Origin: Tubulanus polymorphus
Taxonomy: Eukaryota > Nemertea > Palaeonemertea > Tubulaniformes > Tubulanidae
Direction of reading: 5' to 3'
Assembly: GCF_964204645.1 (NCBI RefSeq)
Contig: NC_134031.1
Location: 15,745,307-15,809,306 of the forward strand
Length of the DNA: 64,000 nucleotides
Both the position numbers and the translations under genes were made by a program. This document shows, in pieces, positions 25,459 through 37,420 of this stretch. The notes beneath the pieces are model-generated. The model made no database searches. It saw only the letters and a program-made list of their open reading frames with translations, and was not told the DNA's origin. Position 1 is the first letter of the stretch; each line of letters begins with the position of its first letter.

Positions 25459-28318
25459 TTTTCAGACTTTGTGATTCGTCTTGTCAGCTGTAAAATACAC
25501 AAATGAATCGTGAACACGAGTCAGTTCTCGTTTTATATAGAATGTCGGAGATTTTTTCCTTTCGTCCGCTTCGTTTTGCATCGCGTATTTTTTGTACCAA
25601 AGTCGACCGACAGCGCGTTGTCCGGACCGCCTCCATCAGTTTGGAAGTTCACATAAAAAATTTCAGTTATTATGATAATAAACATATGGATAGATAGACT
25701 AATTAGGCGACTAGTCAAAACAAAAGGCAGTCTGTATAAATGATCTAGTGTTAATAACAAATACTGTCTAACATCATATGGTTCTTACTAGAAAAGAAGA
25801 TCGGATTTGAAAATGTTTAAATTCTCCTGTGTATGAGATTATTCTTATGCAAGCAGTTTAAAAACTTGTCTTTCGTGTTTCGTGTCGTAGAAATATTGCC
25901 AAAACAAATAGTCAACAAACATCATAAATAAATCACGAGGAAATAATGGTTACGTAAAATTGGAAGTTAGTCAAGAATGAAATGAATTTCTGATACGGAA
26001 TGTCATCCACTTTATGGGACGAAATAAAATTGATCTATCTAGGATTTTTGCGTTTACGTTAAATGGTCAAACCTTTAGAAAGGCAAGCGACAAGGAGAAA
26101 TTGAAATGCCATCGTTTTCGAAAGTATCAAATCTTTTAAAAAGTTTAAAGACATTTCTTTATAAATGAATAATGATTAACGTAATGTTCTTACCTTATAT
26201 TTTAGTTTTAAAATCCCGTTTTTTTCTTGAACACTCCCTAAAGGCTTAGTCGATTAAACTTATATGAACAAAATTGTTCTCAATAATTGTGCGATGGTAT
26301 CTGCCGATTTGCCGGGGGTGGTGTGATGCGTGGGAGTGTTTCGTGAGCAATGGGTCATGATTTATCCGTCTGATTTGACTAACACATTCCTCATCGGGTT
26401 GAACTAAACTTTTGAATTACCTGAAAGCCATTCCTAGAAAACGAGTTTTCATTCTCAAAAGAGGAAGAGGCCTTCATCCATCAACTGAACAATGGTACAA
26501 AACCGATTCATCGCAAATACAATCAAAATCTTTCCAGACAGTTTTCGAAACTTTAATGTGTACAACAACTCATAGCCCATTTGCCTACTGACCACAAAGG
26601 ACCAAAGGCGACCTGGATATTTTTGGGAATAGGAAATTTATTTGAATGATAATTTACATATAAAAGGATGATTGAGTGTATTTCTAGAAGTGTCGGCTTC
26701 GAAGCAAACAGAATTTCACGATAATGCCCCACTTCAGAAAGCTGATAGAAGGTTCCCGCGTCTCCGCGCACGTGCACTCGCTCTCGTCTGCACTTTCGTG
26801 ACCTTTGCGTTCTCTCCGCGATATCGTTACATCATAATGTTCCACGAATGTTGCTCTAGATAGGCTACTGACGACGTGAAGATTAATGATCGCACGATGC
26901 CCCATTGGCGATCTAAACATCTTAAATGAATCAATGGAATGCATTTCTCATAAATTACATATCATTCGATGCTGACATCTCCTCCTTAACATATTTCTCG
27001 TTACAAAACACGACTAGAGGTATTTCGGGTTGCACTGGGGCCCTAGTAATATATTCCATCTTTCCAAAACTTTTCCGAAATATTTCATAAGGCGGGTGTG
27101 AGACGTGCTCGGATTAGTGTGGTAAAACTTCGCGTTTGTAAATAATCGAATCCGGATTGTTCTCTCGCTTCTGTTATGGCATTCTTTTTACTTATGAGGT
27201 GCCAAAGATATTCTGGAATCTGACAAGCAAAACCGACGAGAACAAACTAAAACAACATTCCAAACTATCCGTCAATTAATTTGATCTATCGGCAGCAAGT
27301 AAAACATTTTTGGAGAATTTTCCAGTAGGAATTTTTCCGATGATAATACAATAATATTTACGATCAATTCAAGGATAGAATAGCGCACCTCCCCAAACCC
27401 TGCGTCATCAGTTGAAAATGAAACTGTAACAAAAATTCTAGAACCTTTTCTAGGGTTGTTTGCAAAAGATTTTTAATTGTAATCTGGTCTAAAACTGACA
27501 CTATGCTATGCCGTTTTTCATGGATGGAAGAATGTAACCTACATGATAATATTCTACATTTTGCTTCTAATTCCCGCTCATGTGAATGGTTCTTAACCCT
27601 GGAAACAGTTAAGACCCAAAAAATTTAACAAAACCCAGACCGCTCTCGACATGTCTCCCCTAAATCAAGTGTCCTTGTTGCTCCCTGCTCACGGTTAGAC
27701 ATTTCATTCATTATTTGCAGGACAGGTATAACTAATCATCGAGGATCCTGCGTTTGATCATACGTAGTAGAAGCGTCTCAGGGGCGTAGTGATTAAACTA
27801 CTGTTTAAGAAATTATTCATCATTGATAAGAATTCTAATAATTAAACTCTGACTGTGATAAAGTTTGAAACACTTCATAGCTAGCAACCAAAATTGCCAA
27901 TAACAGCTTTCAACAATTTCAAACTTTCAACAATGTACTCTATTTGGATACGTGTATTATCTGACGGTTGAAGAATTATTCTCAACTCATCGAAGTTTAA
28001 CAGTTCAAGGGCGATGAACAAATGGAATTTTTTCGAAGTCGTCAGCGTATTTTAAATTCAATGCACCGTATGGTTGATTGAAAAGTTAGAATTCATTTTT
28101 ACTAGTAGGATAAATTAGGAACGAGGAAAGAAACATGGAGAGTTAATAATCTAATTTGGTAGAGAAATATTCCTTAATTGATTCAATTAATTAAATGGAA
28201 GACAGTGTACGGTACTGATGATCGATTTTTCTAAACGACCGTCTTGCCACCGGCTGAGCGCGATTGTCAGAGATGAACAGTTTTAAGATCTGATATACAG
28301 CAATATTTTTGTGGCCGC
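25459..28318. other. spacer upstream of repeat precursor
   Basis: Apart from the TATA box at 25531-25540, I see no coding exon or clear repeat. The stretch is AT-rich with scattered short frames that resemble nothing known. Any 5' untranslated exon of the repeat precursor would lie at its left end; a 'tgtgtattttacag' acceptor-like site about 40 bp before the ATG hints at one. Confidence 0.45.
25531..25540 (-). promoter_or_regulatory. TATA box of the repeat-precursor gene
   Basis: The minus strand reads CTATATAAAA about 75-80 bases before the ATG at 25458, placing transcription start near 25505. A TATA promoter directly before a signal-peptide exon fits a highly or tissue-specifically expressed secretory gene (inference). 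Confidence 0.5.
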
Positions 28319-29172
28319 TCAAGACGATTTCTTTTCGAAAATCAAATTCTGCAATTCTTTTCTGATTTCTTTGCCCGTCATCAGATACAGGTAGAGATTA
28401 AACGAATAGTTTATCAACAAAATATCGGCGAGGGCGGCGAAAATGTTTGCTGATTGTGGATTTGTTCCGACGAAAGCGTTTATTAAAGCAGCAGGGAATG
28501 TTGTAACCATGAAGAAGATACACAGTAGCAGAACCAACCTGGTTACCTGGTTTGAGTATCTCGATGCTCGGGTTGTTTCCGATTTAACTTTTTTTCTGAA
28601 TAAAGCGATAGAAGTTATTGCGGACATGATAGTTAACGCAATAAACGGGGCTATGCAGATGATGATAGACGACAGCAAAGGCTGGCTAAATGCGGGCCCA
28701 TTTCTAATACAACCGTTGTCACTAACGTCGATAGTTACGAATAAAAAACTATGAATCAGCGCTAGGAAGCAGATAACGGAGAAGCAGAGTTTAGAAGCGG
28801 TAGTCGGGTTCCAGAAACGAGGACCTCTAAACGGAAAACAAACGACACACATTCGCTCGGTAGCTACGAGAACTAGCGTCCATGGACTGCTCGAAAGGCC
28901 AACTGTTACATAATACTCAAAAAACATACATTGAATTCGTGTTGACGGTTTGATCAGTAATTTCCTCCCATAAAATGCATAAGATATAAAGTTGATGTAT
29001 CTCATCGTATAATTGAGGAGAACCGAAGTGTCGCAGACGGCTAGTTGAACGAACATACGACTGAAAGAACGTCGCCATAGTTTACGTTGCCGCATCACTA
29101 CTACGATCAGCAGATTACCGATGAATCCTAGAATAAAACAAAGACTGACGATTGTGAGAAACAAGAAATTAA
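28319..29172 (-). CDS. rhodopsin-type (class A) orphan GPCR, seven-helix exon
   Basis: One exon encodes about 284 residues covering all seven helices. TM1 carries GFIGNLLIVVVM; TM2 carries LAVCDTSVLL (the usual Asp). Cys in IQCMFFEYY and Cys in the DNGCIRN loop form the conserved disulphide pair. ATERMCVVCFPF replaces E/DRY with ERM after TM3. TM6 carries FFMVTTFPAA (no Trp of CWxP), and TM7 carries NYSFNLYLYL in place of NPxxY. The frame ends in TGA. Translation upstream meets a stop, and an AAAG|TTAATTTC acceptor at 29172 opens the exon at phase 1, so the extracellular N-terminus is on an exon I could not find. The general form suggests a peptide receptor of the FMRFamide/orphan invertebrate kind; the ligand is unknown. 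Confidence 0.8.
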
Positions 29173-30640
29173 CTTTAATAAATTATTTGACGCCTGCGAA
29201 AAAATGAAGAATTTCTGGGATAAGCTAATGTGGAATTGCAAATTTGAAATCGAAGTTTTAAGAAATTTGGGGAATTATGAGATTTGGCGATGATACAGTC
29301 TTCGACTGGTCTAATTAAAAAAAAATTGTCAACTTGTGACCGACTTCGATTCACTTTTGCTCTAAGCTGGTCTGCAACTTCATTGCCTCCATGGTTGAAG
29401 AAAGAGCTCTTCTGATGTCTGCTTCATCATGACTTCGAGCATATCGTGTAGCCAGCCGGCCCGGTCCCGGGGCCCGGTTTGGCTGTCACTCGATATCCTA
29501 GACTTGAGTCTGGGTTGACATCGTCATTTAAATAACTTATTCATGTTATTCTGTATGAATTACCCATGTGTCTTGTATTTTGTATTTTCTTATTCTAAAA
29601 TTTGTAACTTTATTGAATTTTGGAATTTCATCCCGGAATTTCAATGTAATAAGGATCAATAAAGTATTGAATTGAATTGTCACCTTATACACATGCCATC
29701 AGTGGACGCGGAGCCGTATATGACAGCTATGCTATTATAGATTGCTAATCTCATGAAACCTGCATACCCCTAATATCGAACATATTTTCTAAAACATTTG
29801 AATATTGAAATTATTTGTTTACACGTTTTTATATAGACCGCTTGTAGCCGCCGATGAAATTCACGCCGGCCCTACTCAGATCGTAGATAGCTTCGTCATT
29901 CCACTAGCATCCCCATGTCAGGGTCTGACTTTTATATCAGACTTCCAAATCGTGTATACATCCGCCATTTAACCGAATAATCCGATTTACTTATCATTTC
30001 TATTTATGCCTGCCGCTCCTGATATAATCATACATCCTTTACTATTACAATACCTCTTAACATGATATTCAATGCAATATAACATTTCGACGTTCAAATA
30101 GAGGTCATTATATAATCACAGGGAGCCATTCTACATCTTTATCAATAATATTTTGCCAAATAGCTTGTATGTGTACACATAAACCTGTGACGTTTTGCAC
30201 ATCGATTTACGGTTGTCGTTTGTAAAATGACGCTGAATGGTTAACATTGTTTAAGTTTCATAATGGTAACGTTTTATAAGGCGTCAAAAAACCATAGATA
30301 AGTTCCGTTTATCGTAGTTGCAGCCAGTACGATGGACATGTAGATGATAGTGGGATTAGTGCGGTTCTGAGGAACTGAAGTTGCAGCCATTGCGTCGACC
30401 AATCAGACTATGCTCTCAATTAAAGCTAATTACTGAAACTATATATTGAAAGCTATGTAGATTTCACAAGCGTCCACGCCTTCTTTCATACGACCTTAGA
30501 TTCCACACTCAGTGTTGTTTGTACATGAATCTATCATAGCAGTTTCTATAAGAAAAACTTACAATGACTTTCCTCAAAGCTCAGAATTTTAAAAAAACCA
30601 CTTTTGAAGATAACAATTTTTAATGAATTCATATGATATA
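29173..30640. other. spacer with a retroelement 3' tail
   Basis: No exon is recognised, although the GPCR N-terminal exon may hide here. A stretch at about 29510-29690 ends 'caataaagtattgaattgaatt', the same tail found at 36700-36727, which marks two 3' ends of one LINE or SINE family in plus orientation. Confidence 0.5.
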
Positions 30641-30646
30641 ATCTTG

Positions 30647-30920
30647 ACTGCAGTGAACTGATATAAATCTCAGTGTAGAGTTAACGAATAAAACCCACAA
30701 TTACTTCTGTAAAAACAGTTTATTGCCTTACAGTTTCGCGGTTCAAACTAAACCTCATCTTCAGAGGAACAAGAAATACAATTTTCCCAAGTTTTTCATA
30801 GGTGATTTCTCAATCTTCCCAAATGGAAAATGGGGTCTTCAAAAAAATGAACATATATCATACAATCAACACAAAAGTATTTTTGTTCCTCTGAAGATGA
30901 GGTTTAGTTTTTGAAAAATT
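30647..30920. repeat. Penelope-type pseudo-LTR fragment
   Basis: Begins 'actgcagtgaactgatataa' with 'gttaacgaataaaacccaca', continues with 'cagtttcgcggttcaaac' and 'taaacctcatcttcagagg', and ends with the inverted 'cctctgaagatgaggttta'. The same left edge occurs near 4490. Resolution into intact units is not possible by eye. Confidence 0.55.
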
Positions 30921-31195
30921 TTGAAATAATATTCCCAGTTTGGAAATATTTGGGAATTTGAGACATTTTTCTCTAATCAGGGAACTAATATTCGGGAAAT
31001 TCATTTTCATTTCACATATTGCATTTGCCAAGGGGAACTCTGTTCAGCAATTTCTCTTTAGAATCACCTTTTTCAATGTTGATTTTTCAATTTTCCTAGA
31101 TGGAAAATGAGGTCTTCAAAAAAATGAACATATATCATACAATCAACATTGGGAATCTTTAATTCATGTAACTGTAGCAACCATAATATTGCTCA

Positions 31196-32100
31196 TCAGG
31201 TAATTGAGTAAACAGGTAGTACTGTGTAAGTTAATTGATCTTGGTAAGAAATTTCGAGTTTTCCGCAACTAGTGTATAGAGTAGCTTTATCAGGTAAATG
31301 GGTAAACATATGTAACGAGAGAAATCCCACAATAACGAAGCCAAGATTGAAAAATTCTATATCAGAATGATTATATTTGAGGAGCAACGTTACGGCTAAC
31401 AACTGTTAGCCATCATCAGGCGTACTGAGAACAAAATAAAATAACAGGATATTTATACAAGAATATGACAAATGATAAAGATTAAAGGATTAAGATTAAA
31501 ATAATTAAATAACAAAAACCGGAACACTAAGGAAAGAAAACAAAGAAGGCAAACGACAAACTATAGGGGATGTAGTGCGAGATTAAAGTAATCTAAAAAC
31601 AGAGCCCAGAGGGTTCAAAGGCAGACAAACTAAGGGGTAATCAGACAAAAACTAAAGGCAAGAACATCAAAGGGATAATCAAGGAATGAGTGAGGGAGGG
31701 AGTGAGTGAGTGGAAGTGTCAAACGGAGGAAAACAAGCTAACGGGGTTAGAATAATGGGGGTACAAGGGAAGCGAGAAATTTAGAGATCAATATATTGTG
31801 AGGAGAAAAACCGTTATTCAAATTAACACATTTATCCACATTTTCAATAATAAGGGCAGATTCCATAATGTGACGTTTGGTTTTATCGGGACAGGGAAAG
31901 ATTATAGCGGCATTATCAAAATTAAAATTATGACTAGTTTCATAAACGTGATTAGAATTTTTGACGTCATTTTTATGTTCTCTGAGGCGCTTGTTCAAAT
32001 CACGCCCAGTTTTACCAATATATATTTTATTACAGACTTTACAAGGTATTTTGTATACACCAATGTTCAAATGTTTCGTTTTGCAGGAATTGTGAGTTAA
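31196..32100 (-). mobile_element. Penelope-like element, 3' fragment with GIY-YIG endonuclease
   Basis: The minus-strand frame 32070-31747 encodes a GIY-YIG domain: GVYKIPCKVCNKIYIGKTGR, then DLNKRLREHK and a downstream Glu in HIMESALI. This C-terminal endonuclease marks Penelope-like retroelements. The reverse transcriptase is absent, so this is a 5'-truncated copy. The stop is followed by non-coding sequence and a terminal-repeat-like block at about 31380-31430 with 'gcctgatgatggctaac' and 'gttagccgtaacg'. It cannot move on its own. Confidence 0.8.
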
Positions 32101-32192
32101 GTTATGACAAAGTTTATTATTGTAAGTGAAAACGAGTTACCGGGGGTAAACAGGTAGTACTGTGTAGGGTAATTAATCTTAGTATGAAATTA

Positions 32193-32520
32193 CGAGAATT
32201 TATTTATTCAAAAAATCTAAAATTCGGCGAACGTGCATTTGAGACATTTGCACCTACAGTGTGGAACTCCCTTCCGCAACCTCTCCGTGATATTGACTCT
32301 CTGCCAGCATTCAAAGCACAGCTCAAGACATTTCTGTCCAAGTCATCATCTTCGTCTGGAGAGCACCTTTGATAATAGTCCTGCTATTACAAGGCGCTAT
32401 AGAAATTTACAATCCTATCCTATCCTATCTCGATTTGAAATTTCTAAATTATTCTTTTGATTTGTATACATGGTGGGTTTTTATCTTATTATCCGTTCAC
32501 CACGTTTGAGTGTGGTAATT
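32193..32520 (+). mobile_element. composite: LINE C-terminal fragment inside a hairpin-repeat edge
   Basis: The frame 32184-32372 contains FGERAFETFAPTVWNSLP and a following LRDID..AFKAQLKTFLS, the C-terminal end commonly seen in CR1/L2-like LINE reverse transcriptases, ended by a 'tcctatcctatcctat' tail. It is bounded by 'gaatttatttattcaaaaaa' on the left and the 'ggtgggtttttatctta' edge on the right, both belonging to the hairpin repeat at 6191-6431. It looks like one element landing in another. Confidence 0.6.
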
Positions 32521-32699
32521 TTACTATTTTCAGAGTGTATTTTATTTAACTTTCGGGCAATAATTGAAAACTGATAGATCGTCAATGCGGAGCTGCCATT
32601 GTGTGAGCTCGTGTAGCATCGCTTCTGTCGGTAATTAGATTGATTGATTGATTGATTTTATTTTCATAGAACATAGTTTAGTATAATAATTTATCTTAC

Positions 32700-35680
32700 A
32701 AAATACCACAATGAACTATGAACTATGAAGGACTCGTCCAGAGCCTGAAGGTGGGGGCGATTTATGCTAGCAAGCGACTTTCCTACAAGATCAGAAATGA
32801 CATAAGCGTATTTAAAGAGGGTAAATTCGAATCCTGTTTTATAGAAATAATTTCTAAAACCGGAAAAAACGCTAGAAATATTATTGTTGGAGAACTATAT
32901 AGAATACCGGGAACTAGCGAATCTGATTTTTTGTTAGATTATCAAGGCATACTAGAAAAAATAAATCACGAAAGAAAAGATATAATCATTGGGATGGACC
33001 AAAACTTGGACCTCATCAAATCTGAAACCCACAGAAACACTGCTAGATTTCTTGATTTGAATCTCTCCTATGAAGTAATACCAACAATACTACGTCCAAC
33101 TAGAATCACACATAATACAGCCACCCTCATTTATAATATATATATAAGCTCAAAACTAACTGACCATTATAGATCATGCATCATCACAACTGACCTATCA
33201 GAACATCTGCCCTGTTATATATCAATTAAAGATAGGAACTACAAAATGAAAACAAAGGAAACTAAATTATTTCGAAGATTCAATCGAAGCAACTTAACCA
33301 ATATTAATAATGAACTCTCTGAAATTGATTGGGCTGTAATTGAAAACATGAACAGCGATGATGGGTATAGCTTTTTAATTGAAAAGCTCACTCCATCTTT
33401 AGATAGACATGCCCCCCCGACTGAAAGGAAAATTGGGCATATAAGGCTAAACAAAAATGATACCTTGTTTCTCCGCAGCGGCCGGGTCATTTTTGTAAAA
33501 TATGATAAAATTAATAAACAGTTCATTTCTATAGCGGCCGGGTCTGTTATGGTAAAATTGATCACGATTTAAAAAAAAGTAATGTATAGGGTAGATAGGC
33601 GGCCGGCCGGGTCAACATTTAAGCTCAGCAGAGCGGAGAAACAAGGTATCAATTTTTTTAGCCTAAAGATAGACGAACCATGGATGACACATGGTCTACT
33701 AACATCGTCAAAAAAGTGTGATCGTTTATATCGTAAGGTACTTGGTGCTCCAAAAAGTGATCCAAAATACGTAAGATATCTTAATTATCGAAATCAGTTG
33801 AATTATTTAAGAAGAAGAGCAAAGCATAGTTATTATGCGAATAAGAAACTTAGTTTTAGAAATAACAGTAGAAAGTTATGGGATTTACTAAAGACCACCA
33901 TAGGCAAACATAATGACAAATCATCTACTATTGAAAATTTTTCGCATTTCAGCGTGATAATCGCCGTCCCCAAAATTGATGGAAAAATTGAAAAAGACCA
34001 CAAAAAAATTAGTGACTCACTGTCTTTGTTTTTTAGTCATATAGGAAAAGAGTATGCCACTAAAGTCCCAACTTCTAAGCATTCATTTCAAGAATACCTC
34101 AATATCCATAACAATATTAACATTTTCTTTAGACCCACTGACACTAATGAGATCATTTCTTTAGTGAAATAATTACCAAATAAAAGTAGTACTGGTTTCG
34201 TTAACATTAGCAATAATCTCCTAAAACAAGTAATTTATACTATAGGCCTATGTGATCCGTTATGTACAATATTTAACAATTCATTAAGAGATGGCGTAGT
34301 ACCCAAATTAATGAAAATTGCAGAAGTTATTCCTATCCACAAAGGTGATGATAAATCCCAAGCAACTAACTACAGGCCTATCTCACTTTTACCCGTAATA
34401 TCTAAAATACTAGAAAAAATAGTTCACAACAGGCTATATAACTTTTTTTATTACGAACAACTTACTCTACAGCAGCCAATATGGGTACAGAGAAAATCAT
34501 TCAACTGCTCAAGCAATACTTGAATTAACCGGAAATATAATTAGTAGCTTCGACAATGGTAATAACACAATTGGAGTCTTCCTTGATCTGTCTAAAGCGT
34601 TTGACTCGCTCGATGTCCCAACGTTGATATACAAATTAGATAAGTATGGAATAAGCGGAATTCCATTGCAATGGTTGAAAAGTTACCTCAGTGAAAGGAG
34701 AATGTATGTAAAGGTCAACGGAATCAAATCAAATCTAACTAAAGTCGAATACGGAATTCCTCAAGGCTCTATACTCGGACCACTGCTTTTTCTTATATAT
34801 GTTAACGATGCCCATCAAGTTTTAAAATCCTGTAAAAGTATATTATTCGCAGACGAGACTAGCATATATATTACCGGAAAGAATCTTAACACTATTTTAG
34901 ATCTTCTGAAAGATGACCTATCTACACTGATCGATTGGTTCCATGCTAACAAATAAACAGTCAATTTCAGGAAAACTAATTGCATGATTTTTAGGCCCAG
35001 AAGTAAAAGTTTCCAAACAGATATAGATCTCATATTTGGTACTGAGAAAATAAGATCAGTAAAACAGTGTAAATTTTTAGGAGTACTTATTGATGAAAAT
35101 CTATCTTGTGAACAACAATTCAAACAAATCTGTTCAAAAATCAATAGAAACTTGTATTTATTAAGAAGAATAAAAAAATTTATACCTGCTTGGAGTAAGA
35201 AACTGCTGTATTATGGCTATATACATACACATTTATCTTATGCAGTGACATCGTGGGGCACTCTTCTCTCAAAAAAGCAAATAGACACCATTTTCAAATT
35301 GCAGAAAAGGGCAATCAGATATATCGATAACAGACGCTATAATGCCCCCACATCACACTTATTTAGAAAATATGATATAATAAAATTTGAAGACATAATA
35401 AATTTAGACCTCGCAAAAATTGGCTACAAATACTTCGAAGGAAAATTGCCCACCCCGAGCATTGTTCCAACATAACCAAGTAAACCACATACATAACACA
35501 AGATCAAGAAATTATCCACAATCTGCCCGTCACAAAACGAATATGTTCAATAAATCGTTTCTTAACAAAGTTCCAGTCATTTTGCAAACAATCGATAACA
35601 CAATCAGAAAATCTCCATCAATTCATTCATTCACCAGGCTCTACAAAAAACAGCTCATCAATAGATATTGAATATTCATC
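32700..35680 (+). mobile_element. decayed non-LTR retrotransposon (LINE, CR1/L2-like)
   Basis: Successive plus-strand frames show an APE-type endonuclease region (IIVGELYRIPGTSESDF, IIIGMDQNLDL, and TTDLSEHLPCY where SDHxP is usual). A reverse transcriptase follows: VIPIHKGDDK, NYRPISLLPVISKILE, FLDLSKAFDSLD, GIPQGSILGPLLFLIYVND and ILFADETSIY where FADD is usual. The C-terminus has LGVLIDENLSCEQQ and WGTLLSKKQID. Breaks are an inserted element at 33459-33650, a stop near 34170, a frame change near 34480 and a stop at about 34954. The change at the catalytic FADD motif and the breaks make it inactive. The 5' end is not defined; a (GATT)n run lies at 32636-32656. Confidence 0.88.
33459..33650. 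mobile_element. 192 bp inverted-repeat insertion nested in the LINE
   Basis: Perfect 18 bp inverted termini GATACCTTGTTTCTCCGC at 33459-33476 and 33633-33650 enclose sequence with repeated 'cggccgggtc' motifs. It interrupts the LINE frame between its endonuclease and reverse transcriptase. No coding capacity. It may be a MITE, or a snap-back rearrangement of local sequence. Confidence 0.6.
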
Positions 35681-36156
35681 CCGTCCCCCTAAAATATTCT
35701 ATCATGGTATGTTTATGTTATATAATAGTTATTGTAGTATAATTACCATTGTATGTTGTATGTTGTTTTGAAAATAGCTTACCATAGATAAACCTTATGA
35801 TATTGACATTTGTATCTTTGTCATCATCATCCATTTCATAGTCACCGGGGCTCGTCCACTCTGTTCAGAGCTACAGCCTTAGAAAAGCATGAGCGGCATC
35901 CAAATGAAGAAAAATTCAAGAGAGGTACTTTAAGTCACATCACAAAGGACACTAGATATCTAAACCAAGAAGCTGTCTATCGGCCTTGATGGGTTGAAAT
36001 AGAAAAGAAATGTTTCAATGTCAGCATCAGAAAAAATACATTAAATATCCGAAAGAGAAAGGAAAGATAGATTTGTAGACTGAAGCAGTACGCAATATAA
36101 ATGCAATGCCGCCAATAGATCATTTTAGAGAGCCCTACTGTCAGATTCTGTGTCCC

Positions 36157-36268
36157 AGGGGCCGGTTCCATAGTCATGGCTTAGACAAGACAATGTTAGT
36201 TCTATAGCCAATATAACAACTTAAGACCAATCTTAAGACTTAAGCCCGACTTTTGGAACTGGCCCCCT
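36157..36268. repeat. MITE-like element, GGGGCCAGTTG family
   Basis: Begins 'aggggccggttccatagtc' and ends 'ggaactggccccc'; the middle has 'cttaagaccaatcttaag'. It is the family in opposite orientation. Confidence 0.7.
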
Positions 36269-36741
36269 GGAACGTAAAGATAAGAACTTCAGCACGATTT
36301 TAATAATTTCTGTTTCTGTGTACGAAAACATAACGCAAGCTAACACACGCCAAATTGGGTAAAATTCTATAGAAAAAGCCCGTGGCTTAAAGGGTAATTA
36401 TTGCAGCATCCTAGACTTGCATCAGAAATATGAAGCAAATCTGCTGTTTCGATTATTTGGATCATCTTATTTTGTGGTATCGATGATTCGTGGATTTTTT
36501 ATTAACAAAATTGTCTCGGCAAGCCTCCGGACTCGGAACGCGCAGTAATCGTCGATTCGCCTCAGCGATTTTTTAGCTATACAAAGTTCAAGTAAAATTA
36601 AATTTATTTCAAATTTTGTATATATTTGTTTCCATAATTATGTATATAGTGTTTACTTAATTGTATTTTTAACCAATGCGTGGTTTTCTTCTATACGTAC
36701 GGAACAATAAAGTATTGAATTGAATTGGACGCCAGCCTTAC

Positions 36742-36913
36742 ACGCGACGTTTTGACAATCTCGAGAACAACCACTTCCTGTCAATTTTGACAGATCGGAT
36801 AAAAATTTGTTCACGTTTTTATCGCCTAAATACGCTTTGAATGTTGATATCGCTGCTATTAATGAGGTGAATAGGTTTGAGAAAAATAAACAATGTTCAG
36901 AACCGACTGTCAA
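36742..36913 (-). CDS. orphan candidate exon, unrecognised
   Basis: On the minus strand a pyrimidine-rich 'gaaattcttccag' acceptor opens a 172 bp frame that closes at a CGT|GTAAGG donor. It would encode 57 residues: SLIAAISTFKAYLGDKN, FLSDLSKLTGSG and CSRDCQNVA follow a hydrophobic LFFSNLF stretch. Splice sites and CpG content look like a true exon, but I find no partner exon and know no family. It could be a remnant of a gene broken by nearby retroelements. Confidence 0.35.
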
Positions 36914-37019
36914 CTGGAAGAATTTCATCATCAAGAAAGAACTCGGATGATCATTTAATTCTGCTCACTGACTTGTCAATGTTGTTGGCCCGTTGTTGGC
37001 GTTGGATCTTCAATCTTGG

Positions 37020-37420
37020 ATTGGAACCCCCCATCCCTGGCCAGACGGCTGTAGCCTCTGCTGTAGTACCATCCTCCCCGGGATTCGAACCTGATGGCAT
37101 CGAGACCCGGTACGAAACCCTGCCACACTAGACCGAGTGCGCGGCTACACGCGCAGCTTAGATGATGTCATCATCAGCCAATCAGACCCTGTTGTATTTT
37201 AGCCCGTGTTTTCCCATTTATAGTTCTTCCGTGAAATTTACCTCAGCAATTATACAACAAGCAATCTGATTGGTGCCGCAAGTTTTCGTACAGCAAAGCT
37301 GCGCATGAACCTGCGCACCCTGTGTAGTGTGGCAAGGGTTCGTGCTGTGGCTGAGGAGTCTAGCGATGCCATCAGGTTCGAATCCCTGCCGAGGGAGGAT
37401 GCTGTAGCACAGGCACTTGA
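37020..37420. repeat. two tRNA-derived SINE copies in inverted orientation
   Basis: A minus-strand copy (about 37050-37160) and a plus-strand copy (about 37318-37420) both hold a pol III B-box (ggttcgaatcc) after 'gatgccatca' and before 'gaggatg.t'. The upstream A-box-like part reads 'tagtgtggca'. They do not fold as a real tRNA. Confidence 0.55.
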
